The notes beneath the pieces were generated by a model. That model did not search any database and was not told where the DNA came from. It was given only the letters and a program-made list of their open reading frames with translations. From positions 2,563,501 to 2,627,500 of the forward strand of contig NZ_BAAAZF010000001.1 of assembly GCF_039536765.1 (NCBI RefSeq): 64,000 nucleotides of DNA, read 5' to 3'. Of this stretch, positions 36,989 to 45,545 are shown piece after piece (within the stretch, counting starts at the first letter, position 1; every line of letters begins with the position of its first letter). The position numbers and the translations under genes were made by a program. This DNA is from Parerythrobacter jejuensis (GTDB lineage: Bacteria; Pseudomonadota; Alphaproteobacteria; Sphingomonadales; Sphingomonadaceae).

Positions 36989-37006
36989 TGTTGCGGGGGT
37001 GCAACA
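36989..37006. promoter_or_regulatory. Palindrome TGTTGC-N6-GCAACA upstream of TonB receptor 1
   Basis: A perfect six-base inverted repeat with a six-base spacer, 163 bp upstream of the receptor start and 69 bp after the stop of the small secreted gene. The same half-sites and spacing occur in the clpB promoter (30833-30850). It could be an operator, or a weak terminator for the gene at 37075, since TTTT follows it on the minus strand. Confidence 0.4.
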
Positions 37007-37074
37007 GTTTAGAGAGGTGGCGGGCCGGCTGAATCTGAATCTGTCAAAAGGCCATGCAATCTTGAAAGATTACG

Positions 37075-37596
37075 TCATTCGATGCGGCGGCCTTTTACAC
37101 CCAGTTGGCCATTGACCCGGATGAAGTAGCTGCCGAGCGACGCTTTCTTGAACTCGACACCCTGCCCTGTGCGAGGCGCACGGAACCGCATTGGAGCGTC
37201 CTTGATCCGCCACACCGAACCCTCTTCAGTGGTGATGACCCAGCTATCACGCTCGATCTGGCGTACGCGTGTAATAGTGGTCTGGAGGAGTTTGATCTCT
37301 TCGTCGTCACCGCCGAATATCCTCAGCTTGGGCAGCGAGAAGCCGAACAGGCGGCGCTTGGTCTGTTCGACCTCCTCCTTGTCGACAACCTGGAGTGACC
37401 CATCATCCGTGGCGGCAATGACAACGCCCACTTCGCGATCATAGCAGGCGAGTCGCTCGGTCGGATCGGCGATTGCGCGGCACGCGCGCAGCTCTTCGAG
37501 ATCGCCTGATGATGCCACGGCGGCGTCTTGTGCGAGCGCGACAGAGCCTGTGCAGGCAGCGATGACAATCAGGCAAGCGCGCGAAAACCGGTTCAT
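37075..37596 (-). CDS. Small secreted protein of unknown function
   Basis: 173 aa. A signal peptide (ACLIVIAACTGSVALAQ) is followed by a Cys-containing motif CRAIADPTERLACYDRE, seen at the start of many alphaproteobacterial periplasmic proteins and likely forming a disulphide. A short basic linker and a beta-rich C-terminal domain (TTEEGSVWRIKDAPMRFRAP, GSYFIRVNGQLGVKGRR) with an SH3-like look complete it. The ATG at 37596 has GGAGGG close upstream. It lies between two receptor genes, divergent from TonB receptor 2; a functional link is not shown. Confidence 0.8.
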   Translation of the reverse strand: MNRFSRACLIVIAACTGSVALAQDAAVASSGDLEELRACRAIADPTERLACYDREVGVVIAATDDGSLQVVDKEEVEQTKRRLFGFSLPKLRIFGGDDEEIKLLQTTITRVRQIERDSWVITTEEGSVWRIKDAPMRFRAPRTGQGVEFKKASLGSYFIRVNGQLGVKGRRIE

Positions 37597-37741
37597 ATTC
37601 CCTCCATGGAAGAGCCGGTGAACTGCCATAGCGGAGGCGTCAGGCCAACTGTCACTTCAAAGTCACACATATCCACGCATGCGACAAATGAGGGCGTTTG
37701 AAGATTGCGGCGAGGCTTTTCCCTGCACTAGAGGCGGCACA

Positions 37742-37794
37742 TTCGGATTTTTGTCCGAAGGACCAACCGTTCAAGGCGTGCCAAGGGGGCACGC
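37742..37794 (+). promoter_or_regulatory. Two hairpins in the leader of TonB receptor 2
   Basis: TTCGGA-N6-TCCGAA (37742-37759) and GCGTGCC-AAGGG-GGCACGC (37776-37794) are both perfect inverted repeats within 71 bp of the receptor ATG. The second loop contains AGGG, a decoy of the real ribosome site AAGGGGA at 37801. A role in translation control is inference. Confidence 0.45.
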
Positions 37795-37812
37795 GGGATC
37801 AAGGGGATTGGA

Positions 37813-40701
37813 ATGTCCACTCGTTTTAATAAGGCAGCTCTGCTGACCGGCACTTTCATGGCCGGCGCATTGATTGCCACTCCGGCTTTTGCCCAGGATG
37901 CTGATACTGATGATGCAGCTTCCAGTGATGACGGCCTGATTGTTGTTACCGGCTCGCGTATTGCCCAGCGCAACGTCGAAACCGCTGCACCGATCGCTGT
38001 CGTTGGTGACGAAGAGTTCAAACTCTCCGGCACCGTCAACGTTGAAAACGTTGTCAACACGCTGCCTCAGGTGGTTCCGGGCTTCACTTCGAACTCGAAC
38101 AACCCAGGTACCGGTACTGCTACGCTGAACCTTCGCGGTCTCGGCTCGGCCCGTACCATGGTACTGGTCAACGGCCGCCGCTGGATGTTCTACGATACCG
38201 CGCAGATCGTCGACCTTAACACCATCCCGTCGTTCCTGCTCGACAGCGTCGACGTTGTGACCGGTGGTGCTTCGGCTGTTTATGGTTCTGACGCCCTTGC
38301 CGGTGTTGTGAACTTCCGCCTCAAGGATGTCGAAGGCATCGAAGTTGGCGGCCAGTACTCGATCACCCAGGAAGGTGACGGCGAGCGTTACAACCTCTAC
38401 GGTGCAATCGGCACCTCGTTCGACGATGGCCGCGGTAGCGCGACTGTCTACGCCGAATACTTCAACCGTCAGCCGATCTTCCAGGGCGACCGCGCCTTCT
38501 CGAACTTCGCGCTTGGTGGTGAAACCTTCGGTGCAAACCTGCTCCAGTTCGGTTCGTCGACCCTGCCAAACGGCGTTATCCGTTACTTCGGTGACGGCGA
38601 TCGTACCGGCACGGACTTCGCTGCCAACAACGCAGTTGTGTTCGACGACGTGGCTGGTGATTTCCGTCAGCGCGCTGGCGACACCTACAACTACGCACCG
38701 GTCAACTACCTGCAGATCCCGCAGGAACGTTACCTGATGGGCGGTTATGCCGATTACGAATTCTCCGATGGGCACGAAGCCTACCTGGAAGTTTCGTTCG
38801 TCAACAACCGCGTTGCGCAGGAACTGGCGGCTACTCCGGTAACCGGCACGTTCAACGTCAACCTCGCCACGATCCAGCCATTCCTGAATGCTGCTGACTT
38901 CGCTCAGCTGCAGCAGCTGAATGCGACGGAAACTGATGGTGACCCGAACAACATCGCGTTGTTCCTGCAGCGTCGTACGATTGAAACCGGTCCGCGTAAC
39001 AGCCTCGACGAGCGTAATGCTTTCCGTGTGCTCGGCGGTGTCCGCGGTGCGATCACCGACTGGCTGAACTACGATGCATATTACATGTATGCCCGTACCC
39101 GTAACGCCAACGTGCAGGATGGTAACATCTCGCGCTCTGCCTTCCAGGCAGGGGTTGACGGCACCGGCACCACGATCAACCCGTTTGGTCTTGGCACGCT
39201 GACGCCGGCAATGGTGAACGCCATCTCGATCCAGGCACAGAACGGCGACATTTCGACCCTCGAAGTTGCTAACGCAGCCCTGTCGGGCTTCGTCGGCGAT
39301 CTCGGCTGGGGCGGTGGCGACATCGGCTTTGCAGTCGGCGTCGAGTATCGTGAAGTTGGTTCGCGGTTCATTCCGGATACGGCACTGTCTTCGGGCGACG
39401 TGATCGGCTTCAACGCCGGCCAGGCCACCGAGGGTAGCTACAACGTGCGTGAGATCTTCGCAGAGCTTAACGTGCCGATCTTCGAAACCGACGGCGGAAC
39501 CCGTCTCGAAGTGAACGGTGCAGCCCGTTACTCCGACTACTCCATTGGTAACATTGGCGGTGTTTGGACCTACGCTGGCGGCGTCGAGTTCTCGCCGATA
39601 CCGGACGTAACGCTTCGTGGTCAGTACCAGCGTGCAGTTCGTGCCCCGAACGTGGGTGAACTGTTCGGTGGCCAGGCCATCGGCTTCCCGGGTGCTACCG
39701 ACCCGTGCTCGACCGCAGCAGCTACCCCGGGCAGTGCCCTTGGTAACCTGTGTGTCGCCAACGGTGTTCCGGCTGGCAGCCTCGGCAATCCGGGCATTCA
39801 GCTGAACGCCCAGATCCCGGCTAACTTCGGTGGTAACCCGAACCTGCAGGAAGAAACGTCTGACAGCTTTACCGCAGGTATCGTGTTGCAGCCGTCCTTC
39901 ATCCCGGGTCTGACGATCACGGCCGACTACTTCGACATCGAAGTGGAAAACGCGATCAGCACGATCTCGCTGCAGCAGTCGTTCGACCTCTGCTTCAACC
40001 AGTCGCAGGACGCTACTTCGGTTGAGTGTTCGCCGTTCTTCGCACAGCCTATCCGTAATGCTGCCGGTATTATCACCGTCAACAACCCGGTTCCGCTGGG
40101 CGCGCAGAACATCGCAACGTTGGGCGTTTCGGGTGTCGACCTTCAGGTCAACTACTCGACCACGATCCCGTTCTCGCTGCTGACCGACACTGGTGAGCAG
40201 ACCGTGAACCTCAACTTCCTGGGCACATGGTCGGAAAGCTCTTCCTTCCAGGGCTTCCCGGGTGCGAACGTTGTCGAATGTGCTGGCTTCTTCGGCCAGA
40301 CCTGTGGCGAGCCTACGCCTTCGTTCAAGTGGACTTCGCGTCTGTCGTTCGTCGATGGCCCGCTGACCACGTCGATCCGTTGGCGTCACCTCAGCAGCGT
40401 CGAAGACGACGATGCTGGCACGGACTTCACAGCCTTCAACGGCATCGAAGACACAGGCGCATATGACCTGATCGACTTGACCTTCTCGGTCGACGTCAAC
40501 GAGCAGGTTACTCTGGCATTCGGTGTGAACAACCTGTTCGACACCCTGCCAGGCACCCCGACTTTCGATGCGGCTGGCAACGTGACCAACCGTCCGAACG
40601 GTCTCCTGCTTGGTGACAACCAGGAACAGGCTAACACCTACCCGAGCACCTACGACGTGCTGGGCCGTGACTTCTTCGTTTCCGCGAACTTCAAGTTCTA
40701 A
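37813..40701 (+). CDS. TonB-dependent outer-membrane receptor 2
   Basis: 962 aa. The signal peptide runs to TPAFAQ. The plug domain has TGSRIAQRNVETAAPIAVVGD, LNLRGLGSARTMVLVNGRRW and DVVTGGASAVYGSDALAGVVNF. The barrel ends VSANFKF. It is a distant paralogue of receptor 1. Codon use is biased towards GGT, CGT, GTT and ACC, unlike its neighbours, which suggests very high expression. The substrate is unknown; no dedicated inner-membrane transporter lies alongside. A strong terminator follows. Confidence 0.95.
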   Translation: MSTRFNKAALLTGTFMAGALIATPAFAQDADTDDAASSDDGLIVVTGSRIAQRNVETAAPIAVVGDEEFKLSGTVNVENVVNTLPQVVPGFTSNSNNPGTGTATLNLRGLGSARTMVLVNGRRWMFYDTAQIVDLNTIPSFLLDSVDVVTGGASAVYGSDALAGVVNFRLKDVEGIEVGGQYSITQEGDGERYNLYGAIGTSFDDGRGSATVYAEYFNRQPIFQGDRAFSNFALGGETFGANLLQFGSSTLPNGVIRYFGDGDRTGTDFAANNAVVFDDVAGDFRQRAGDTYNYAPVNYLQIPQERYLMGGYADYEFSDGHEAYLEVSFVNNRVAQELAATPVTGTFNVNLATIQPFLNAADFAQLQQLNATETDGDPNNIALFLQRRTIETGPRNSLDERNAFRVLGGVRGAITDWLNYDAYYMYARTRNANVQDGNISRSAFQAGVDGTGTTINPFGLGTLTPAMVNAISIQAQNGDISTLEVANAALSGFVGDLGWGGGDIGFAVGVEYREVGSRFIPDTALSSGDVIGFNAGQATEGSYNVREIFAELNVPIFETDGGTRLEVNGAARYSDYSIGNIGGVWTYAGGVEFSPIPDVTLRGQYQRAVRAPNVGELFGGQAIGFPGATDPCSTAAATPGSALGNLCVANGVPAGSLGNPGIQLNAQIPANFGGNPNLQEETSDSFTAGIVLQPSFIPGLTITADYFDIEVENAISTISLQQSFDLCFNQSQDATSVECSPFFAQPIRNAAGIITVNNPVPLGAQNIATLGVSGVDLQVNYSTTIPFSLLTDTGEQTVNLNFLGTWSESSSFQGFPGANVVECAGFFGQTCGEPTPSFKWTSRLSFVDGPLTTSIRWRHLSSVEDDDAGTDFTAFNGIEDTGAYDLIDLTFSVDVNEQVTLAFGVNNLFDTLPGTPTFDAAGNVTNRPNGLLLGDNQEQANTYPSTYDVLGRDFFVSANFKF

Positions 40702-40723
40702 GAAACGGGTCACACCGATAAGA

Positions 40724-40764
40724 AAACGGGCGGTGGAGCTTCGGCTCCGCCGCCCTTTTCTTTT
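40724..40764 (+). terminator. Intrinsic terminator of TonB receptor 2
   Basis: A 12-bp stem with one G-T pair, GGGCGGTGGAGC-TTCG-GCTCCGCCGCCC (40728-40755), with a stable TTCG tetraloop and the T-run TTTTCTTTT. Confidence 0.92.
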
Positions 40765-40859
40765 GTCTCGACAGAATTGTTCTGGCCGCACGAGAGGGCG
40801 CCTCGAGTTTCAGGCGGCACCCAAAGCGGCGTATCTGAACTGCAATTGAGAGAGCGGCG

Positions 40860-41771
40860 TCAGCCAGAGTTCTTCAGGACGCGGAAATCGGCGAAGGGGA
40901 TGGCCTCATCCCGATCACGCAGCTCGGTTTTCTCGAGGAGATCGAGCCGAGCCCCTTCAAATGCCGCGTCCAATCCAGCCTGGTCCGCTGTTGTCCGGCA
41001 GGCAGATTCAAGGGAATCGATCCGCCCGATCTCATTCGCGGCGCGGCCGGCGATCGTATCGAGCGTGGCTGCAATATTGGCCGGATGGTCACGCGCCCCC
41101 ATGATTAGAGTCCGCCGTACGGCCTCGGCAATTTCCCAACCTACCGATTGCGGGCCGAACCGCTTCTGCCCTTCGGCGACGGTCTGCGGAATCTCCGGAG
41201 GCATAGGGGCGAGCCCGGCCTGACGAAGCGCGAGGCTGCGTTTGGCAATGCCAACCACATCTTTCTCTACCAGCGCCCAATACAGCTGCTCTCGTCGTGC
41301 GGCATTATGGGCCAGGATCGGCCCGTCGAGCCGATGGCTCATCAGCCCGATCAGCGCGCCAGGTTTGGCGACCCGGGCAATCTCTGCGGCAATCTGGGCC
41401 ACATTGCCATATTCGAAACCGAACTGGCTGGTCACCGCGTTGAAGCGACCGTCGGGGAAGGGCAAGGCTTCCATGGCCACCCCGGCTTTGACTTTCGCGC
41501 CTCGGGGAGCTGGCGGCAATTGCGGCGCCAGATCTACGCCGGTCGGCTTCAGATCGCGTCGCGTACCCATCAGCCAAGCCATCACGCGTCCGTCGCCTGT
41601 GGCGAGGTCAAGCAGTGCGCACCCGCGCGGTAGCCGTTTGGCAAAGTCACGCCATGCGCTCTGCTGCACAGCATCGATACTGCGATAGCCTTCAGGCAGA
41701 CATCCGCCCCCTCCTTGACCGCCCTGCTGGGCCCAGAAATCGCCCCATGCCCGTTCGCTTGCACTGCTCAT
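40860..41771 (-). CDS. Class I SAM-dependent methyltransferase
   Basis: 303 aa. The SAM loop is LLDLATGDGRVMAWL near residue 55, with the acidic GVDLAPQ next and FPDGRFNAVTSQFGFEYG as motif post I/II, the pattern of UbiE/BioC-type small-molecule methyltransferases. The N-terminus SSASERAWGDFWAQQGG is typical of a sphingomonad group without assigned function. It is the last gene of a three-gene minus-strand operon, starting 1 bp after the TPR-oxygenase stop. The substrate is unknown; the context suggests that it acts in the same modification as the two oxygenases. Confidence 0.85.
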   Translation of the reverse strand: MSSASERAWGDFWAQQGGQGGGGCLPEGYRSIDAVQQSAWRDFAKRLPRGCALLDLATGDGRVMAWLMGTRRDLKPTGVDLAPQLPPAPRGAKVKAGVAMEALPFPDGRFNAVTSQFGFEYGNVAQIAAEIARVAKPGALIGLMSHRLDGPILAHNAARREQLYWALVEKDVVGIAKRSLALRQAGLAPMPPEIPQTVAEGQKRFGPQSVGWEIAEAVRRTLIMGARDHPANIAATLDTIAGRAANEIGRIDSLESACRTTADQAGLDAAFEGARLDLLEKTELRDRDEAIPFADFRVLKNSG

Positions 41772-41772
41772 G

Positions 41773-43455
41773 CTAGGCGTCCTCGCGTGTCACGACATCG
41801 AACGCAACCGTCATCCTGCGCGAGGTGCCGAATGGCGTGGTCCCATGATACAATGTGCTGGGGAACAGGGCGAGGTGAGCAACCTCGGGTTCGATCACCG
41901 TCAACGGCGGCAGGTCAAGGCGGAGATCGGGGGCCGGGCGACCCACTTCGAGGGCACCGTCACCCGCGGCGCGACCCTCCGGCAATTCGAGATAGCAGGC
42001 CGAGCTGACGATCCCCTGCGGATGAATATGTGCGGTGTGATAATCGCCGCCGCCAAGCAAGCGAACCGACCATGAGCCAAGCAATTGCCACGGCGTCTCG
42101 CGATGGCGCAGCAGGGGATGGGTCTCATCAAGCGGCGGCAATTGCGCGCGATAGTTTTCCAGCGTAGCCCGGATCGCTGTATGGAGCGCGGCGAATTCGG
42201 GTTCTGTCCGGTGGAACAGAATCCCTCGCGTCTGCGAACCGCCTCGCAATGACTGGCCCAGGGGCATGGGCGACGTGTCGTGCAGCTCGTGGAGTCTCGC
42301 AATTGCCGGGGGCAGTACGGTGTCGGCATCCGCCAACGGCTCCAGCCGCACCAAACCATCTTGCTCGTGCAGCCATTGCGCGCGTTCGTCCCCTGCGACA
42401 CGCCATGCAATCCCGCGCAGAGCCCATCCGGAAATGTCCCACGGGCTTTGCGCCAGCAGCCGATCGAGATTGTTATGCGCTTGCTCGATATGGCCCAACC
42501 GGATGTGGTGGCGGGCCTCGTGCAGCCACCGATCCGGCAGGTCGAGATCGAGGCTGGCGAACAGGGAATCCGCGCGCGCATCATCGTCGGCAGCGCCGGC
42601 ATTTACCGCCTCAAGCAGGGCAAACTGTCCGATCGAGGGGAAGTTCGTGCGCGCCTCCGCAGCGATTTCGGCAGCCTCGGCAGCATAGTCGAGCCCGGCC
42701 AAAACGTTGCAGTGATCCGCAGGGATATTCGGATCGTGCGGCAGGCTTTGTGTGGCCAGTCTGTAATGCGAGGTGAAATCGCTGTCACCGTCCGCATGGC
42801 GCATCTGGGCCAGGAATCGCAGCCCTTCCAGCCAATGGGGTGCCTGTTCCACGATCTGTTCGGCCAGCTGGCGTGCTTCGGCTGTTTCGCCCGCTACGTC
42901 GAGCGCTTGGGCACGGGCCAGCCACAAATCCGCGTCGCCCTGATTCACGGCCAGGGCGGCATCGACGCGAGCGATAGCATCAGGTTCGCCGCGTTCGATT
43001 GCCGTGCGCGCCCGTCCATGCAGCCCGCGCGGATGCTTCGGTTCCAGCGCCAGGCACTGGTCATACCAATGCGCAGCCTCGGCCGGATGCCCGGCGGCAC
43101 GTTCCGCTGCGCCGCGCGCCGAGCAATAGCGCACCGCCGTGCGCCCGACCTCTTCGAACGGTGCCATCGCGGCAATCGCGGCCCGCGGCTTGCCCGCCCC
43201 GGTGAGGGCGATGGCCTGATTGATCACAAAATCGACAGTACCGGGCCGGGCGGCAAGCGCCTGTCCGAAGAAATCGGCGGCTGATGCAGCATCGCCGCTG
43301 CGCAGCGCGATGTTTCCGGCGCTGTTGAGCAGGTCGGCCTGGCCGGGATGCGCTGCCAGACCCTGGGCCAGGATGGCCTGCGCCTCTGCCGCATTGCCGG
43401 CTCGTTCCGCCGCAATGGCCCGCGCGTGGAAATCCTGCGGCGAAGGCGTGCTCAC
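41773..43455 (-). CDS. TPR protein with C-terminal putative 2OG-Fe(II) oxygenase domain
   Basis: 560 aa, cytosolic (no signal). Residues 1-~350 are TPR-like helical pairs (GNAAEAQAILAQGLAAHPGQ, GHPAEAAHWYDQCLALEPKH). The last ~180 residues fit the putative 2OG-Fe(II) oxygenase family (PF13759): iron ligands His476/His478 in HTAHIHPQG, distal His537 in YHGTTPF and 2-oxoglutarate Arg near 547 (RRMTVAFD). TPRs would recruit a protein substrate. The GTG start overlaps the stop of the upstream oxygenase (GTGA). Confidence 0.85.
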   Translation of the reverse strand: MSTPSPQDFHARAIAAERAGNAAEAQAILAQGLAAHPGQADLLNSAGNIALRSGDAASAADFFGQALAARPGTVDFVINQAIALTGAGKPRAAIAAMAPFEEVGRTAVRYCSARGAAERAAGHPAEAAHWYDQCLALEPKHPRGLHGRARTAIERGEPDAIARVDAALAVNQGDADLWLARAQALDVAGETAEARQLAEQIVEQAPHWLEGLRFLAQMRHADGDSDFTSHYRLATQSLPHDPNIPADHCNVLAGLDYAAEAAEIAAEARTNFPSIGQFALLEAVNAGAADDDARADSLFASLDLDLPDRWLHEARHHIRLGHIEQAHNNLDRLLAQSPWDISGWALRGIAWRVAGDERAQWLHEQDGLVRLEPLADADTVLPPAIARLHELHDTSPMPLGQSLRGGSQTRGILFHRTEPEFAALHTAIRATLENYRAQLPPLDETHPLLRHRETPWQLLGSWSVRLLGGGDYHTAHIHPQGIVSSACYLELPEGRAAGDGALEVGRPAPDLRLDLPPLTVIEPEVAHLALFPSTLYHGTTPFGTSRRMTVAFDVVTREDA

Positions 43456-44195
43456 CGGTCGCGGAACCAGCCGCTGATGGCGAAGCGGCCATGCGGCGCA
43501 AAGGGCGGGACAAAGGTGACGGCGTGTGCTTGCGGCACGGCAAAAAGGTTGAGCGTGTTGAAACGCGGCATGAAGCCTTCGAACACATCGCCGTTCTCGT
43601 CGTAGAAGACCAGATAGCCGCCCCAGTCAGGCTTCCAATCGTCAATAGTGAGGTTCAGGACATAGGCGATCTTCCACCCCTCGGCGACTTGCTCGTCCGA
43701 GTGCAGGCCTAGGAAATGCTGGCGTCCGAACAATGTCGCCTGCCCGTCGGCCTTGATCAGGTCATCGAAGCCGGTGACGCGGCGCACCAGATCGAGGAAG
43801 GGTTCGGTATTTATGTGCTCGATCAGCACTTCGTGCGGGCCGCCAGGGGCCCATTTTTCCTGATATGCCTTGACCAGCGGATAGCGCGCATAGCGGAACG
43901 CGTAGTCGCCGCGCGCGGCAGCATCGTGGGAAGCCTTGTTCAGCGCCTGCGCGCGGGTATTGCCCTGCGGATCGCGCAATTCCTCCAGCGTGATGTCCTG
44001 CGGCTCTTCGCCAAAGCCCGCCTGCATCGCCATGCCCCAAGGGGTGAGGTCCGACATGACCTTGCGCAATTCCACTGCGGCATCTTGGGTCAACACGTCA
44101 CGGACCTGGATCCGGCGATTGGGTGCGAACTGTTTCGCAAGGGCATCTGTATCGAGCTTGGAATTGATCTCGAAGATGTTGATAGGTTCGCTCAT
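43452..44195 (-). CDS. 2OG-Fe(II) oxygenase, prolyl-hydroxylase-like
   Basis: 247 aa. The double-stranded beta-helix core has the iron triad His165-x-Asp167 (HFLGLHSDEQ) and His224 (QAHAVTFVP), with Arg237 (HGRFAISGWFRD) to hold 2-oxoglutarate. NLTIDDWKPDWGGYLVFYDENG between them is typical of the Tpa1/Ofd1-like prolyl hydroxylases. It should use O2 and 2-oxoglutarate to hydroxylate a protein or small molecule. It heads the operon with the TPR-oxygenase and methyltransferase, divergent from the thiolase gene. Confidence 0.9.
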   Translation of the reverse strand: MSEPINIFEINSKLDTDALAKQFAPNRRIQVRDVLTQDAAVELRKVMSDLTPWGMAMQAGFGEEPQDITLEELRDPQGNTRAQALNKASHDAAARGDYAFRYARYPLVKAYQEKWAPGGPHEVLIEHINTEPFLDLVRRVTGFDDLIKADGQATLFGRQHFLGLHSDEQVAEGWKIAYVLNLTIDDWKPDWGGYLVFYDENGDVFEGFMPRFNTLNLFAVPQAHAVTFVPPFAPHGRFAISGWFRDR

Positions 44196-44281
44196 GACGG
44201 CTTGGCACTAAGGCCCCGTGGCCGCGCTTGGCAAGCGCTGGATCGCCGCTTTTTGAAGCTGTCGGCTCGCAGACTCTGTAG

Positions 44282-44296
44282 TTGACGCAAACGTAA
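44282..44296 (+). promoter_or_regulatory. Possible acyl-CoA-catabolism operator upstream of the thiolase gene
   Basis: TTGACGCAAACGTAA is an imperfect inverted repeat 49 bp before the thiolase ATG. It resembles the TTTACGTAAACG-type boxes bound by LiuR-like MerR regulators of branched-chain amino acid and fatty acid catabolism in proteobacteria. TTGACG could also serve as a -35 element. The assignment is inference. Confidence 0.3.
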
Positions 44297-44344
44297 GGCA
44301 CCCCTACGCGAGTGGCAAATTGAAACGTGTGTGAGGAGAGAGCC

Positions 44345-45517
44345 ATGGCCACCGCCTATATCGTTGAAGCTGTCCGTACCGCAGGGGGACGCCGCGGCGG
44401 TCGTCTTGCCGGTGTCCACCCCGTCGACCTTCTGGCCAAATCGCTCGATGCGATTGTCGAGCGCAGCGGGATCGATCCGGGCGCAATCGACGACGTGGTG
44501 ACCGGCTGTGTCAGCCAGGCCGGCGAGCAAGCTATGCAGGTCGGGCGGATGGGCGTTCTCGCTTCCAGGCACCTGCCGCAATCGACCCCTGCCGTGACTA
44601 TCGACCGCCAGTGCGGATCGAGCCAGCAGGCTATCCAGTTTGCTGCGCAAGCCGTGATGAGCGGCACGCAGGATGCCGTGATCGCCAGCGGAGTAGAGAG
44701 CATGACCCGTGTGCCGATGGGCACCAACGCCACCTTCCATATGAAAGAAGGGCTGGGGCATTACAAATCGCCGGGCCTCGAAGAGAAATATCCCAAGGTT
44801 CAGTTCAGCCAGTTCATGGGTGCGGAAATGATCGCGCAGAAGCACGGCTTCTCCAAGGAAGATCTGGACCGGTTCGGCCTGGCTAGCCACGAAAAGGCGA
44901 TTGCCGCCACCAATGATGGCGCTTTCGACAAGGAAATCGTACCGGTGGCCATCGAAACGCCCGATGGCGACGATGTGCACAAGGTGGATGAAGGCATCCG
45001 CTTTGACGCCAGTTTCGAGGGGATTTCCGGCGTCAAGCTGATCAGCCCCGAGGGCAAAGTTACCGCCGCAACCAGCAGCCAGATCTGCGATGGATCGAGC
45101 GCCGTGCTGGTGGTGAGCGAGGAATTCCTCAAGACTCACAATCTCACCCCGTTGGCCCGGATCCACAACCTGACGGTTACGGCCGGCGATCCGGTGATCA
45201 TGCTGGAAGAGCCGCTGTTCGCGACCGACAAGGCCCTGGATCGGGCCGGTATGAAGATCGACGACATCGACCTGTACGAAGTGAACGAAGCGTTCGCGCC
45301 GGTTCCGATGGCCTGGCTCAAGCATACCGGTGCCGATCCGGACAAGCTGAACGTGCATGGCGGAGCGATTGCGCTGGGCCACCCGCTCGGGGCTTCGGGC
45401 ACGAAATTGATGGCGACGCTGGTCCACGGCCTGCATCGCCACGGCAAGAAATACGGTTTGCAGACCATGTGTGAAGGCGGCGGTGTCGCCAATGTCACCA
45501 TCGTCGAAGCTGTTTAA
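44345..45517 (+). CDS. Acetyl-CoA acetyltransferase (thiolase)
   Basis: 390 aa. The acyl-accepting Cys90 lies in DRQCGSSQQAIQFAAQ. The second-half signatures are NVHGGAIALGHPLGASGTKL and TMCEGGGVANV. These enzymes cleave 3-ketoacyl-CoA or condense two acetyl-CoA. The ATG at 44345 follows GAGGAGAG; an in-frame ATG at 44327 is weaker. It is followed 28 bp later by an SDR dehydrogenase gene, together forming the last two steps of a beta-oxidation-like module. Confidence 0.93.
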   Translation: MATAYIVEAVRTAGGRRGGRLAGVHPVDLLAKSLDAIVERSGIDPGAIDDVVTGCVSQAGEQAMQVGRMGVLASRHLPQSTPAVTIDRQCGSSQQAIQFAAQAVMSGTQDAVIASGVESMTRVPMGTNATFHMKEGLGHYKSPGLEEKYPKVQFSQFMGAEMIAQKHGFSKEDLDRFGLASHEKAIAATNDGAFDKEIVPVAIETPDGDDVHKVDEGIRFDASFEGISGVKLISPEGKVTAATSSQICDGSSAVLVVSEEFLKTHNLTPLARIHNLTVTAGDPVIMLEEPLFATDKALDRAGMKIDDIDLYEVNEAFAPVPMAWLKHTGADPDKLNVHGGAIALGHPLGASGTKLMATLVHGLHRHGKKYGLQTMCEGGGVANVTIVEAV

Positions 45518-45545
45518 TTCATTCTAATCTGAGAGGAATATTCCA

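Noticed and set aside
37771-40791. Open frame of 1006 codons on the minus strand over TonB receptor 2
   Set aside because: Same explanation: antisense shadow of a codon-biased receptor gene, reaching past the terminator, with no ribosome site or domain.
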